DNA of 34,958 bases from Deltaproteobacteria bacterium (lineage in GTDB: Bacteria > Myxococcota > Myxococcia > Myxococcales > 40CM-4-68-19): positions 1 to 34,958 of the forward strand of contig VBKL01000058.1 of NCBI GenBank assembly GCA_005879805.1, given 5' to 3'. A program made the translations under genes and the position numbers. A model generated the notes under the pieces. The model was not told the origin of the DNA, ran no database searches, and saw nothing but the letters and a program-made list of their open reading frames with translations. Shown here piece after piece: positions 20,293-26,583 of this stretch (positions are counted from its first letter, which is position 1; the number at the start of each line of letters is the position of its first letter).

Positions 20293-21006
20293 ATGGCGCC
20301 GACGCTTGAGAGCGTAGAATCGTCGATTGCTGTAACGGAGACGTGGATCAGGTGGCTAGCGTTGTTCGCGGCCATTTTCACGTTCAGCGCCGCAGGATCT
20401 GGCGTGCGGCTCTGGTTGCTCCAACGATCTGCAAGACCACTTCGTGAAGATGCAAAGCACGCCGCAGAGGAGAGGATCGCTGCTTTACGTGAGCGAATTG
20501 CTTCCGCCGAGGCCCGCGCCGCAGAGGCGAACAGGGCTGCGGCCGAGGCGAACGAGAAAGCCGAACAAGAACGACTTGCGCGCGTCAAGCTGGAGGCGAG
20601 GCTTGCCCCGCGAGCGATGTCTCTCGCGCAGCATGAGGTCGCCCTCCATGCCGCGCTGTTGCCCTTCGCTGGCACGCAGTTTTGGGTGATCACGCAGACC
20701 GCAGAAGATCGCGATCCGGGAACAGAACAGATGCAATTTGCGGCGCTCCTGTCGGAGGTTCTCGTTCGTGCGGGTTGGATCAAGGAGAGGTACTCGGAAT
20801 GGACCGTCTCAAAGACTGCTCTTCCGCTGTTTAGAAGGGTCTCCGGCCGTGGGGTTGAAGTTGGGTACCAGAATGGCGATGTTGGCACGCTAAGGGCCGC
20901 AGCTGCGCTGGCTTCCGGGCTAAGCGCTGCGAACGTGGACAGCGTCGCAACCACTCCATTCACGGACATATTGGCCGGCCTCGTCATTGACGTTGGGCTG
21001 AGGTAG
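20293..21006 (+). CDS. Membrane-anchored coiled-coil protein, unknown function
   Basis: Protein of 237 aa. One membrane helix lies at about residues 19-44 (WIRWLALFAAIFTFSAAG, ending VRLWLL). An Ala/Glu/Arg-rich coiled coil runs from about 48 to 105 (AALRERIASAEARAAEANR, AAAEANEKAEQERLARVKLE). A compact C-terminal alpha/beta domain at about 110-237 has strands QFWVITQTAE and a helix FAALLSEVLVRAGWIKE, then GVEVGYQNGD and a final hydrophobic helix-strand (FTDILAGLVIDVGLR). The general plan TM-coiled coil-small alpha/beta domain occurs in scattered bacterial accessory proteins of unknown role. Third codon positions are less GC-biased than in neighbours (for example tta, aga, gtt, cgt codons), suggesting acquisition. 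ATG 20293 is taken as start because the protein begins just before the helix. Confidence 0.75.
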   Translation: MAPTLESVESSIAVTETWIRWLALFAAIFTFSAAGSGVRLWLLQRSARPLREDAKHAAEERIAALRERIASAEARAAEANRAAAEANEKAEQERLARVKLEARLAPRAMSLAQHEVALHAALLPFAGTQFWVITQTAEDRDPGTEQMQFAALLSEVLVRAGWIKERYSEWTVSKTALPLFRRVSGRGVEVGYQNGDVGTLRAAAALASGLSAANVDSVATTPFTDILAGLVIDVGLR

Positions 21007-21112
21007 GCAACGACGACGAGGAGGGCCTTGCTCATCGCTGGCCCGCTTCCAGCCCAAACCGACCACTACCCGCAACGGAACCGCGCCGCAATTTAGAACA
21101 AGGGCGATCGAG

Positions 21113-21124
21113 TCTTGATTCGGC
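21113..21124 (+). repeat. Direct repeat TCTTGATTCGGC, copy C
   Basis: Preceded by GCGATCGAG. Identical 12-mer at 21314, bracketing R3; related to copies A and B, which bracket R2. Spacing of the pair is 201 bp. Confidence 0.6.
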
Positions 21125-21154
21125 CGTTGTGTCCGGCCGGCGGGATGCGGCGGA

Positions 21155-21278
21155 GGGCGGGGGTGGGCAGGCCTGTCGCCGGAGCATTAGAACGCGCGAG
21201 GAACAGGATGCGCCGTGGCGCATCCGCGTCCGGAGCGCGGTGCGTCTGCTTCGGCGGCAGGCCTGCCCGCCCCCGCCC
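21155..21278 (+). repeat. Hairpin repeat R3
   Basis: 124 bp, the same size as R2 and inverted to it. The 32-nt left arm, starting GGGCGGGGGTGGGCAGG, pairs with the right arm ending CCTGCCCGCCCCCGCCC; the only three non-Watson-Crick positions are all G-T wobbles on the plus strand. The inner CGCGC helix and the tip GGATGCGCCGTGGCGCATCC complete a single long hairpin. Relative to R2, GGGCTC/GAGCCC is replaced by GGCCTG/CAGGCC, a coordinated change of both arms. Confidence 0.85.
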
Positions 21279-21313
21279 AGGCACCCGTCCCTTCACGAGT
21301 TCGCCGCGATCGG

Positions 21314-21325
21314 TCTTGATTCGGC
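21314..21325 (+). repeat. Direct repeat TCTTGATTCGGC, copy D
   Basis: Preceded by GCGATCGG. Second copy of the 12-mer flanking R3, followed by a spacer leading to R4. Confidence 0.6.
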
Positions 21326-21367
21326 TCCTGTGACAGAACCTGCGGGTTGCGGCGAAGTGGGTTGGAG

Positions 21368-21460
21368 GGCAGTCCTGTAGCCAGGCATCAGAACGCCGCG
21401 CAGGCCAGGATGCGCCGGGGCGCATCCGCGTCCGGAGCGCGGTGCATCTGCCTCGGCCGG
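21368..21460 (+). repeat. Hairpin repeat R4, right arm truncated
   Basis: About 93 bp. The left arm begins GGCAGTCCTGTAGCC, the tip is GGATGCGCCGGGGCGCATCC and the internal variant AACGCCGCGCAGG matches R1. The right arm stops after CTCGGCCGG exactly where the convergent gene's stop codon begins (21461), so the outer stem is incomplete. It likely forms the 3' end of that gene's transcript. Confidence 0.7.
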
Positions 21461-21757
21461 TTACTTCGCCTGCTTCGCGATGACCTTGTTCTTGATCTTC
21501 GCGTACGTCGCCTTGGGGATGATCTTCTTCTCCCACAGCTCGTCCTTGGCCTTGTACGGACGTCCCTCGACGATCTTCTTCGCGTAGGCTTCGCCGATTC
21601 CCGGGAGATCCTTGAGCTCCGATTCGGACGCGCTGTTGATGTCGAGCTTGTCCTGCTTCTGCGACGACTTCTTCGGCGCTTCCTTCGCCCACGAGACGGC
21701 CGGCGAGGCAACCGCGAGCGCCACCGCCATCGCCAGGATCCTGAGCAGCTTTCCCAT
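21461..21757 (-). CDS. Secreted helix-hairpin-helix (ComEA-like) protein
   Basis: Protein of 98 aa. A signal peptide (MGKLLRILAMAVALAVASPAVSWA) is followed by a short Lys/Ser linker and a single HhH domain. The core is LDINSASESELKDLPGIGEAYAKKI, where the LPGIG hairpin contacts the DNA backbone. The tail (KAKDELWEKKIIPKATYAKIKNKV) is the usual second half of the domain. ComEA proteins bind incoming DNA in the periplasm during natural transformation. This one lacks a membrane anchor beyond the cleavable signal and has no competence neighbours, so that role is only plausible. GGAGGT ribosome site; last gene of the operon that starts with the CDF transporter, 17 bp after the aminotransferase stop. 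Confidence 0.88.
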   Translation of the reverse strand: MGKLLRILAMAVALAVASPAVSWAKEAPKKSSQKQDKLDINSASESELKDLPGIGEAYAKKIVEGRPYKAKDELWEKKIIPKATYAKIKNKVIAKQAK

Positions 21758-21774
21758 GCGCTACCTCCGGAAAA

Positions 21775-22746
21775 TCAAGCCGCCTGGGCGGCAATGCCCG
21801 CGAGCCGCTGCACGCCGCGGCGGATCTCCGCTTCGCTGGTGGCGAAGGACAGACGGAGGTGGCCGGGAGCTCCGAACGCCGCGCCCGGAACGGTGGCGAG
21901 CCCGTGCTCCTCGAGGAGCGCTTCCGCCAGGCGCGTGTCGTTCTCGATGCGTCCGGTCAGGAACGCGCGCACGTCGGCGAGCACGTAAAACGCGCCCTGC
22001 GGCTTCGAGCAGCCCATCCTGGGTATCGCCCGCAAGAGATCGACGATCAGATCGCGCCGCTTCTCGAACTGCTGGCGCATGGCCTCGACCGGCTCCTGCG
22101 GCCCGCGGAGCGCAGCGATCCCGGCGTACTGGGTGAGCGAGCTGGGGTTCGAGGTCGACGAGTCCTGCACCCGGTTCATGGCGGCGATGATAGCGGAGGG
22201 ACCGCAGGCCCAGCCGAGACGCAGGCCGGTCATCGCGTATGCCTTCGAGCAGCCGTTGACGATGACCGTCCGCTCGCGAAGCTGGGGCGCGACGCGGAGG
22301 ATGCTGATCGCTTCCACCCCACCGTAGACGAGCCGGCCGTAGATGTCGTCGCTGAGGATGGCGATGTCGGGATGCTTCTCCAGCACCCGGGCGAACCCGC
22401 GCATCGTCTCCTCGTCCCAGACGGCGCCGGTCGGATTCGACGGGCTACCGAGGATCACCGCCCTCGTCTTCGGGGTGATGGCCTTCTCGATCTCGATCTC
22501 CATGCGATCGGCGATGGCCTCGCGCAATTCCTGCACTCCCGGCGAGGCGGTGTACTTGGTCATCCCCCGCTGCAGAGCCTGCTCGATGGCCTTCTCGACG
22601 TGGGGCGGCACGGGGAAATCGGGCTCGCCCGCGGACAGGGACACGACGTCGCGCCCTTGCCGCTTGAGCTCCATGGCCCGTGCGGAGAAAGCGAGGGTTG
22701 CGGAGGGACGGACTGCCTGGACTCTGCGCGACAGCTTCTGCGTCAC
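21775..22746 (-). CDS. Aspartate aminotransferase-like protein with internal deletion of about 70 residues
   Basis: Class I PLP-dependent aminotransferase, 323 aa against the usual 390-400. The N-terminal part ([47 protein letters not shown]) and the C-terminal two-thirds ([29 protein letters not shown], the PLP lysine in [16 protein letters not shown], substrate arginine in LRLSFATSE) are intact and in one frame. Between IADRM and KAITPKTRA only five residues remain where homologues have about 75. The missing piece carries the phosphate-binding GG-QAL loop and the ring-stacking aromatic. Such a protein should not bind PLP properly. The junction lies at a tandem GATCGA (rc around 22487-22500). 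GTG 22746 overlaps the coaD stop by 4 nt. Either a recent in-frame deletion or an assembly fault. Confidence 0.85.
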   Translation of the reverse strand: MTQKLSRRVQAVRPSATLAFSARAMELKRQGRDVVSLSAGEPDFPVPPHVEKAIEQALQRGMTKYTASPGVQELREAIADRMEIEIEKAITPKTRAVILGSPSNPTGAVWDEETMRGFARVLEKHPDIAILSDDIYGRLVYGGVEAISILRVAPQLRERTVIVNGCSKAYAMTGLRLGWACGPSAIIAAMNRVQDSSTSNPSSLTQYAGIAALRGPQEPVEAMRQQFEKRRDLIVDLLRAIPRMGCSKPQGAFYVLADVRAFLTGRIENDTRLAEALLEEHGLATVPGAAFGAPGHLRLSFATSEAEIRRGVQRLAGIAAQAA

Positions 22747-23249
22747 TTCTGGGCTCCCTGGGGTGGGCCGAACTTGCGCCGCAGCGCTTCGAGCACGTTG
22801 GGCGGCACCAGCCCGGCGACGTCTCCGCCGAGTCGCGCGACGTCCCGCACGAAGCGGCTCGAGATGTAGAAGTAGTCCTCTCCGGTCATCATGAAGAGCG
22901 TCTCGATTCCATTGTCGAGCTTGCGGTTCATGTTGGCCATCTGGAATTCGTACTCGAAGTCGGAGACCGCCCGCAGCCCGCGCAGGATGGTGTTGACCCC
23001 CTCCTCCTGCGCGAATTTGACGAGGAGCCCGCTGAACGTCTTCACCTGCACGCGCTGGTCGCTGCGCAGCGCTCCGCGCAGGAGGTCCACGCGCTCCTCG
23101 ACGCTGAAAACGGCATCCTTGGCGGGGTTCTTCAGCACGGCGACGGTGAGGCCGTCGAAGATCTTCAGACCGCGCTGGATGATGGATAGATGGCCGTGGG
23201 TCGGCGGGTCGAACGACCCGGGATACAGGGCGATGCGCACCGAGTGCAT
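22743..23249 (-). CDS. coaD: Phosphopantetheine adenylyltransferase
   Basis: Protein of 168 aa. It catalyses the fourth step of CoA synthesis, ATP + 4'-phosphopantetheine to dephospho-CoA. The nucleotidyltransferase signature [12 protein letters not shown] is at the N-terminus, then the [20 protein letters not shown] segment and the second ATP motif [15 protein letters not shown] are present. The protein is complete. ATG 23249 precedes the motif by 8 residues; a GTG at 23240 would be an alternative. It lies 23 bp downstream of rsmD, a pairing conserved widely in bacteria, and its stop overlaps the aminotransferase start. Confidence 0.96.
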   Translation of the reverse strand: MHSVRIALYPGSFDPPTHGHLSIIQRGLKIFDGLTVAVLKNPAKDAVFSVEERVDLLRGALRSDQRVQVKTFSGLLVKFAQEEGVNTILRGLRAVSDFEYEFQMANMNRKLDNGIETLFMMTGEDYFYISSRFVRDVARLGGDVAGLVPPNVLEALRRKFGPPQGAQK

Positions 23250-23272
23250 CCTTGTTGAGGGCCGCGGCGGCG

Positions 23273-23818
23273 TCAACCGGCCCGCTCCACGAAGAGGAGG
23301 ATGGTGTCCCCGTACCGCCGCTCCTCGACGAGGCGAAGGCCGGCCGGAACCTCCGGAGGCGGCTCGCGGCGCTCCTTCTCCAGCACCGCCCTGCCCCCCT
23401 CGGCGAGGACCGCATTCTCGGCCAGCAAGGCGAGGATCCGCTGGGTCGCCCGCGCCGCATAGGGCGGGTCGCTGAAGACCAGGTCGTAGGGGCCGCCCAG
23501 CCGGGGAATGGCGTGAAATACGTCCTCGCGGACGACCTGGCAGCGATCTTCGTACCCGAGCGACCCGGCATTGCGCAGGGCGACCGCGCAGGCGTTCTTG
23601 TCTTCGTCCACCAGCGTGGCCGTCTTCGCCCCGCGGGACAGCGCCTCTAGGCCCAGCGCGCCGGTGCCGGCGAAGAGATCGAGAACGCGCAATCCGTCGC
23701 AGCGCTGTCCGAGGACGTCGAAGAGACTCTGCCGCACCCGGTCCGACGTGGGACGGGTAGAGCGTCCTGGAACGGCGCGCAAAGGTCTTCCGCGCGCCTC
23801 GCCGCCGACGATCCTCAC
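23273..23818 (-). CDS. rsmD: 16S rRNA (guanine966-N2)-methyltransferase
   Basis: Protein of 181 aa. It methylates G966 of 16S rRNA using S-adenosylmethionine. The N-terminus [17 protein letters not shown] with [17 protein letters not shown] is the family signature. The SAM motif is [20 protein letters not shown] and the catalytic motif is SDPPY. GTG start 23818 overlaps the stop of the upstream gene by 4 nt (GTGA), which decides the start. Complete. Confidence 0.95.
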   Translation of the reverse strand: MRIVGGEARGRPLRAVPGRSTRPTSDRVRQSLFDVLGQRCDGLRVLDLFAGTGALGLEALSRGAKTATLVDEDKNACAVALRNAGSLGYEDRCQVVREDVFHAIPRLGGPYDLVFSDPPYAARATQRILALLAENAVLAEGGRAVLEKERREPPPEVPAGLRLVEERRYGDTILLFVERAG

Positions 23819-24675
23819 GCCTGGTCGCGCGGTGCGTTCTGCCCCACGCGCTCGGCGATCCGGGCCGCGGTGGCGCGGGCTCCGGCGCGCTCGAAAAGCT
23901 CCATGGCCTCGAAGCAGCAGAGGGCTTCCAGGCGGTCCTGCGTCTTGGCGGGGAGGTCGCGCAAGAGCCGCTGGTGCCGCGCCGCTGCTTGCTCCAGCGT
24001 GGCGCCGTTGTCGTCGGCCCACGACTGGAGCCGCTCCAGCAGTTCCCGCGGCGCCGCGCGGTGGAGCGCTCGCAGGAAGGGGCCCGCCGCGACGAGTTGC
24101 CGGAACCCCCGCTCGCGCAGCGCCGACGGCGACAACTCGGTGGTGGTGGAGAGCGCGACTCCGGACGCCCGCGCGGCCGCCTGCACGCCCTCCTCGTCCG
24201 GCACGCGGAGCGCGCTGGGCGGCGCGCCGCGCGAGGCGAGCTGGCGCACGAGCTCGAGGCCCAGCTCCGGAGATCCTCCGAGCGGAACGATCTCGAGACC
24301 CAGCTCCCGCTGGCACACCTGGGCAGCCACCAGGGCGGCATCGCGCGCGGAGGCCGCGGTATCGGGGCGGGCGGTGACGGCGACGCCGGTGAATCCCGTT
24401 TCGATCTCGCGCAGGATCCGGTCGCGCTCGGGCACCGCGCTTCCCTTGCGGGGCGGCTCCTTGAGGAACGCCATGGGGCCGAAGAAACGCACCTCGTCGG
24501 CGGCCTGGATGGCCGACTCGACGAACGAGGCGTCGTCGCGGGCTTCCTCGGGACCCTTCTCGTCGGCCGATCCGCTCGGGCGTGCGAGCAGGAGCCTGCG
24601 GCCGCCCAGCCGCGACACGGCGTTGGACGGCCTGCGCGCCCAGGCGGTCGCGAGCGGTGTATCGGGAGCGCTCAA
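23815..24675 (-). CDS. Hypothetical protein, 286 aa, translationally coupled
   Basis: No family recognised. TTG start at 24675 overlaps the stop of the CDF transporter by 4 nt (TTGA), matching the GTGA overlap at its own 3' end with rsmD. The product starts [21 protein letters not shown] and has no signal or membrane helix. The first half has a short beta-alpha pattern ([40 protein letters not shown]). The second half is largely helical, rich in Leu/Ala/Arg/Glu ([36 protein letters not shown]), like a helical-repeat or adaptor protein. The locus (with rsmD/coaD) suggests a housekeeping or regulatory role, but nothing specific can be claimed. Confidence 0.75.
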   Translation of the reverse strand: MSAPDTPLATAWARRPSNAVSRLGGRRLLLARPSGSADEKGPEEARDDASFVESAIQAADEVRFFGPMAFLKEPPRKGSAVPERDRILREIETGFTGVAVTARPDTAASARDAALVAAQVCQRELGLEIVPLGGSPELGLELVRQLASRGAPPSALRVPDEEGVQAAARASGVALSTTTELSPSALRERGFRQLVAAGPFLRALHRAAPRELLERLQSWADDNGATLEQAAARHQRLLRDLPAKTQDRLEALCCFEAMELFERAGARATAARIAERVGQNAPRDQA

Positions 24676-25610
24676 TGCACGATCTCTTCGTGGCGATAGC
24701 TCTCGCTCTCGAACTGGATGGTGGTGTGCTCGATCCCGAAGCGATCGCGCAAGAGCGCCTTGGCGTCGATGAGGATCTCGTCGTGACTCCGGCATTTCGG
24801 GCCGTCGCAGACGACGACGAGATGGCAACTGAGGGCGACGAGGCCGCTGGTGATGGTCCACACGTGCAGATCGTGGACCGCGTTCACGCCCGGGACCTGC
24901 CCGAGGGCTTCGTTCACTTTCTGGAAATCGAGATGCGCGGGAAACCCTTCGAGGAGGACGTCCACTGCTTCGCGGCAGAGCCGGACCGCGCTCCAGACGA
25001 TGGTCCCGGCGATGACGAAGCTGATGATCGGATCCGCCTCCAGGTGGCCGGTGAGCGCGATGATTCCGGCCGCGGCGAGGACGCCGACGGAGTTGAGGAG
25101 ATCTCCCGCGAGGTGGAGGAAGGTCGAGCGCAGATTCATGCTCGACTCTTGCGAATGGGTGAGCCAGAGCCCGATCGCGTTCAGCGCGATGCCGCCGCAG
25201 GCGAGGAGCGCGACCGCGCCGGCGTGGATCGGGTGCGGATTGCGCAACCGCTGGAACGCCTCGACGCCGATCACGATGGCGATGGCGATGAGGGCCGCTC
25301 CGTTGAGCAGGGCGGCGAGGATCTCGAGGCGGTAGTAGCCGTAGGTGCGCTTGGCATCGGCGGGCCGGCTGCCGATGTGGAGGGCGAAGACCGACAGCCC
25401 GATGGCGCCGACGTCGGCGAGCATGTGTCCGGCGTCGGACAGCAGGGCGAGGCTGTGGGTAAAGAAGCCTCCCGCCGCCTCGACCAGCATGGCGACGAGC
25501 GCTACCAGCAGCGTCAGCCTGAGCCTGCGCGCCTCTCCCTCGCGCTGCGGTCCGCGCGCGGGCGCCTGTATGTGAGGGTGGTGGTGGCCGTGTTGATGCG
25601 CGTCCGACAT
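24672..25610 (-). CDS. Cation diffusion facilitator (CzcD/ZitB-like) metal exporter
   Basis: Protein of 312 aa. It begins with a histidine-rich metal-binding tail (AHQHGHHHPH) and has six predicted membrane helices. The transport-site residues are in helix 2 (SDAGHMLADVGAIG, H and D four apart) and helix 5 (LHLAGDLLNSVGV, likewise). The cytoplasmic C-terminal domain (KVNEALGQVPGVNAVHDLHVWTI) is standard. It exports Zn2+ and perhaps Co2+ or Cd2+ in exchange for protons. Head of the operon leading into rsmD/coaD; divergent from the hydrolase at 25673 with only 62 bp between. Confidence 0.93.
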   Translation of the reverse strand: MSDAHQHGHHHPHIQAPARGPQREGEARRLRLTLLVALVAMLVEAAGGFFTHSLALLSDAGHMLADVGAIGLSVFALHIGSRPADAKRTYGYYRLEILAALLNGAALIAIAIVIGVEAFQRLRNPHPIHAGAVALLACGGIALNAIGLWLTHSQESSMNLRSTFLHLAGDLLNSVGVLAAAGIIALTGHLEADPIISFVIAGTIVWSAVRLCREAVDVLLEGFPAHLDFQKVNEALGQVPGVNAVHDLHVWTITSGLVALSCHLVVVCDGPKCRSHDEILIDAKALLRDRFGIEHTTIQFESESYRHEEIVH

Positions 25611-25672
25611 CCGGCCCCGATGATCGTTGGCTGCGCGCTGGCCCGCAAGGGGAACGATGTTACTGTTCGGCC

Positions 25673-26581
25673 ATGGCGGTTCCGCTCCACGGCGCAGAAG
25701 AAGGATTCGCCGAAGGCCAGGACGGTACACGCATCTACTGGTCTGCCGTGGGCAGGGGCGCTCCCGCGCTCGTCTGCTGCGACGGAATCGGCTGCGACGG
25801 ATTCGCCTGGAAGTACGTCGTCCGCGACTTCGCCCCCCGCCACCGCATCGTCCGCTGGCACTACCGCGGCCATGGCCGAAGCGCGGTGCCGCGCGACCTC
25901 GCCCGCGTGTCGTTCGACGACATCTGCGGCGATCTCGATGCCGTGATCGACGCGGCGGGCCTGAAGAAAGCGGTCATCCTCGGTCATTCGATGGGCGTCC
26001 AGGTCGCGCTCGAATACCACCGCCGCCATCCGGAGCGGGTGCTCGGACTCGGGCTCATCTGCGGAAGCTATGGCCTTCCGCTCGACACCTTCCACGACTC
26101 GCGGATGCTGAAGACGATGTTCCCCGCCCTGCTCCAGGCCGCCGCCCGCTGGCCGGAGGCCACCGAGTTCCTCTGGCGGGCGATCGTCAGCGGAGAGTGG
26201 GTGTACCAGATCGCCACCCACCTCGAGGTGAACGGGAAGCTGGTCCACCGCGAGGACTTCGCTCCCTACTTCACCCATCTCTCCGGGATGGATCCGGCGC
26301 TCTTCCTGGGCATGCTCAAGCACGCGAGCGAGCATTCCGCCGACGGCCACCTCGAGCACGTGAACGTGCCGACGCTCATCGTGGCCGGCACCGACGATAC
26401 CTTCACGCCGTACCGCCTCTCCGAGGAGATGCACCGGCGCATCTCCGGCTCGGAGATGCTTTCCGTGCCGGGTGGGACGCACGTCGCTCCCATCGAGCAA
26501 CCCGAGCTCATCGCTCTGCGGCTGGAGAAGTGGCTCTCGCGCATCTCCGGCAAGAAGCCCCAGGACCTCGCCGCCTCCTGA
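25673..26581 (+). CDS. Alpha/beta hydrolase
   Basis: Protein of 302 aa. The nucleophile elbow is GHSMG with S106. The acid is D241 in AGTDDTF and the histidine is H270 in PGGTHVAP; an HYRGHGRS oxyanion-region motif lies near residue 62. The fold resembles esterases, haloperoxidases or lactone hydrolases; the substrate cannot be assigned. The protein lacks a signal peptide. Its TGA is only 2 bp from the start of the large protease-barrel gene, so both are probably one operon. Confidence 0.9.
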   Translation: MAVPLHGAEEGFAEGQDGTRIYWSAVGRGAPALVCCDGIGCDGFAWKYVVRDFAPRHRIVRWHYRGHGRSAVPRDLARVSFDDICGDLDAVIDAAGLKKAVILGHSMGVQVALEYHRRHPERVLGLGLICGSYGLPLDTFHDSRMLKTMFPALLQAAARWPEATEFLWRAIVSGEWVYQIATHLEVNGKLVHREDFAPYFTHLSGMDPALFLGMLKHASEHSADGHLEHVNVPTLIVAGTDDTFTPYRLSEEMHRRISGSEMLSVPGGTHVAPIEQPELIALRLEKWLSRISGKKPQDLAAS

Positions 26582-26583
26582 GC

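Larger units (their letters stand above)
19653..21460. other. Accessory block: two small genes inside a nested inverted array of hairpin repeats
   Basis: The block sits between the stop codons of two convergent housekeeping-type genes (pyk and the helix-hairpin-helix gene). The order is R1, R2, an RHH-like gene, a membrane coiled-coil gene, R3, R4. R1 and R4 share the internal variant AACGCCGCGCAGG, while R2 and R3 share AACGCGCGAGGAACAGG. With R1/R2 inverted relative to R3/R4, the layout is a large imperfect palindrome. Short direct repeats (GATC..CTTGATTC) flank R2 and R3. The enclosed genes have visibly lower GC at third positions than the surroundings, a sign of transfer. No transposase, integrase or relaxase is present. 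Confidence 0.7.

Noticed and set aside
20136..21035. Minus-strand frame of 299 codons opposite the membrane coiled-coil gene
   Set aside because: Its Ser/Ala-rich runs are the mirror image of the coiled coil; the plus-strand product has a membrane helix and a globular domain.
19653..21460. Possible CRISPR array or integron attC array for the repeated elements
   Set aside because: Only four long, inverted and diverged copies with unequal spacing, no cas genes, no integrase, and none of the attC core motifs (RYYYAAC/GTTRRRY) in the right places.
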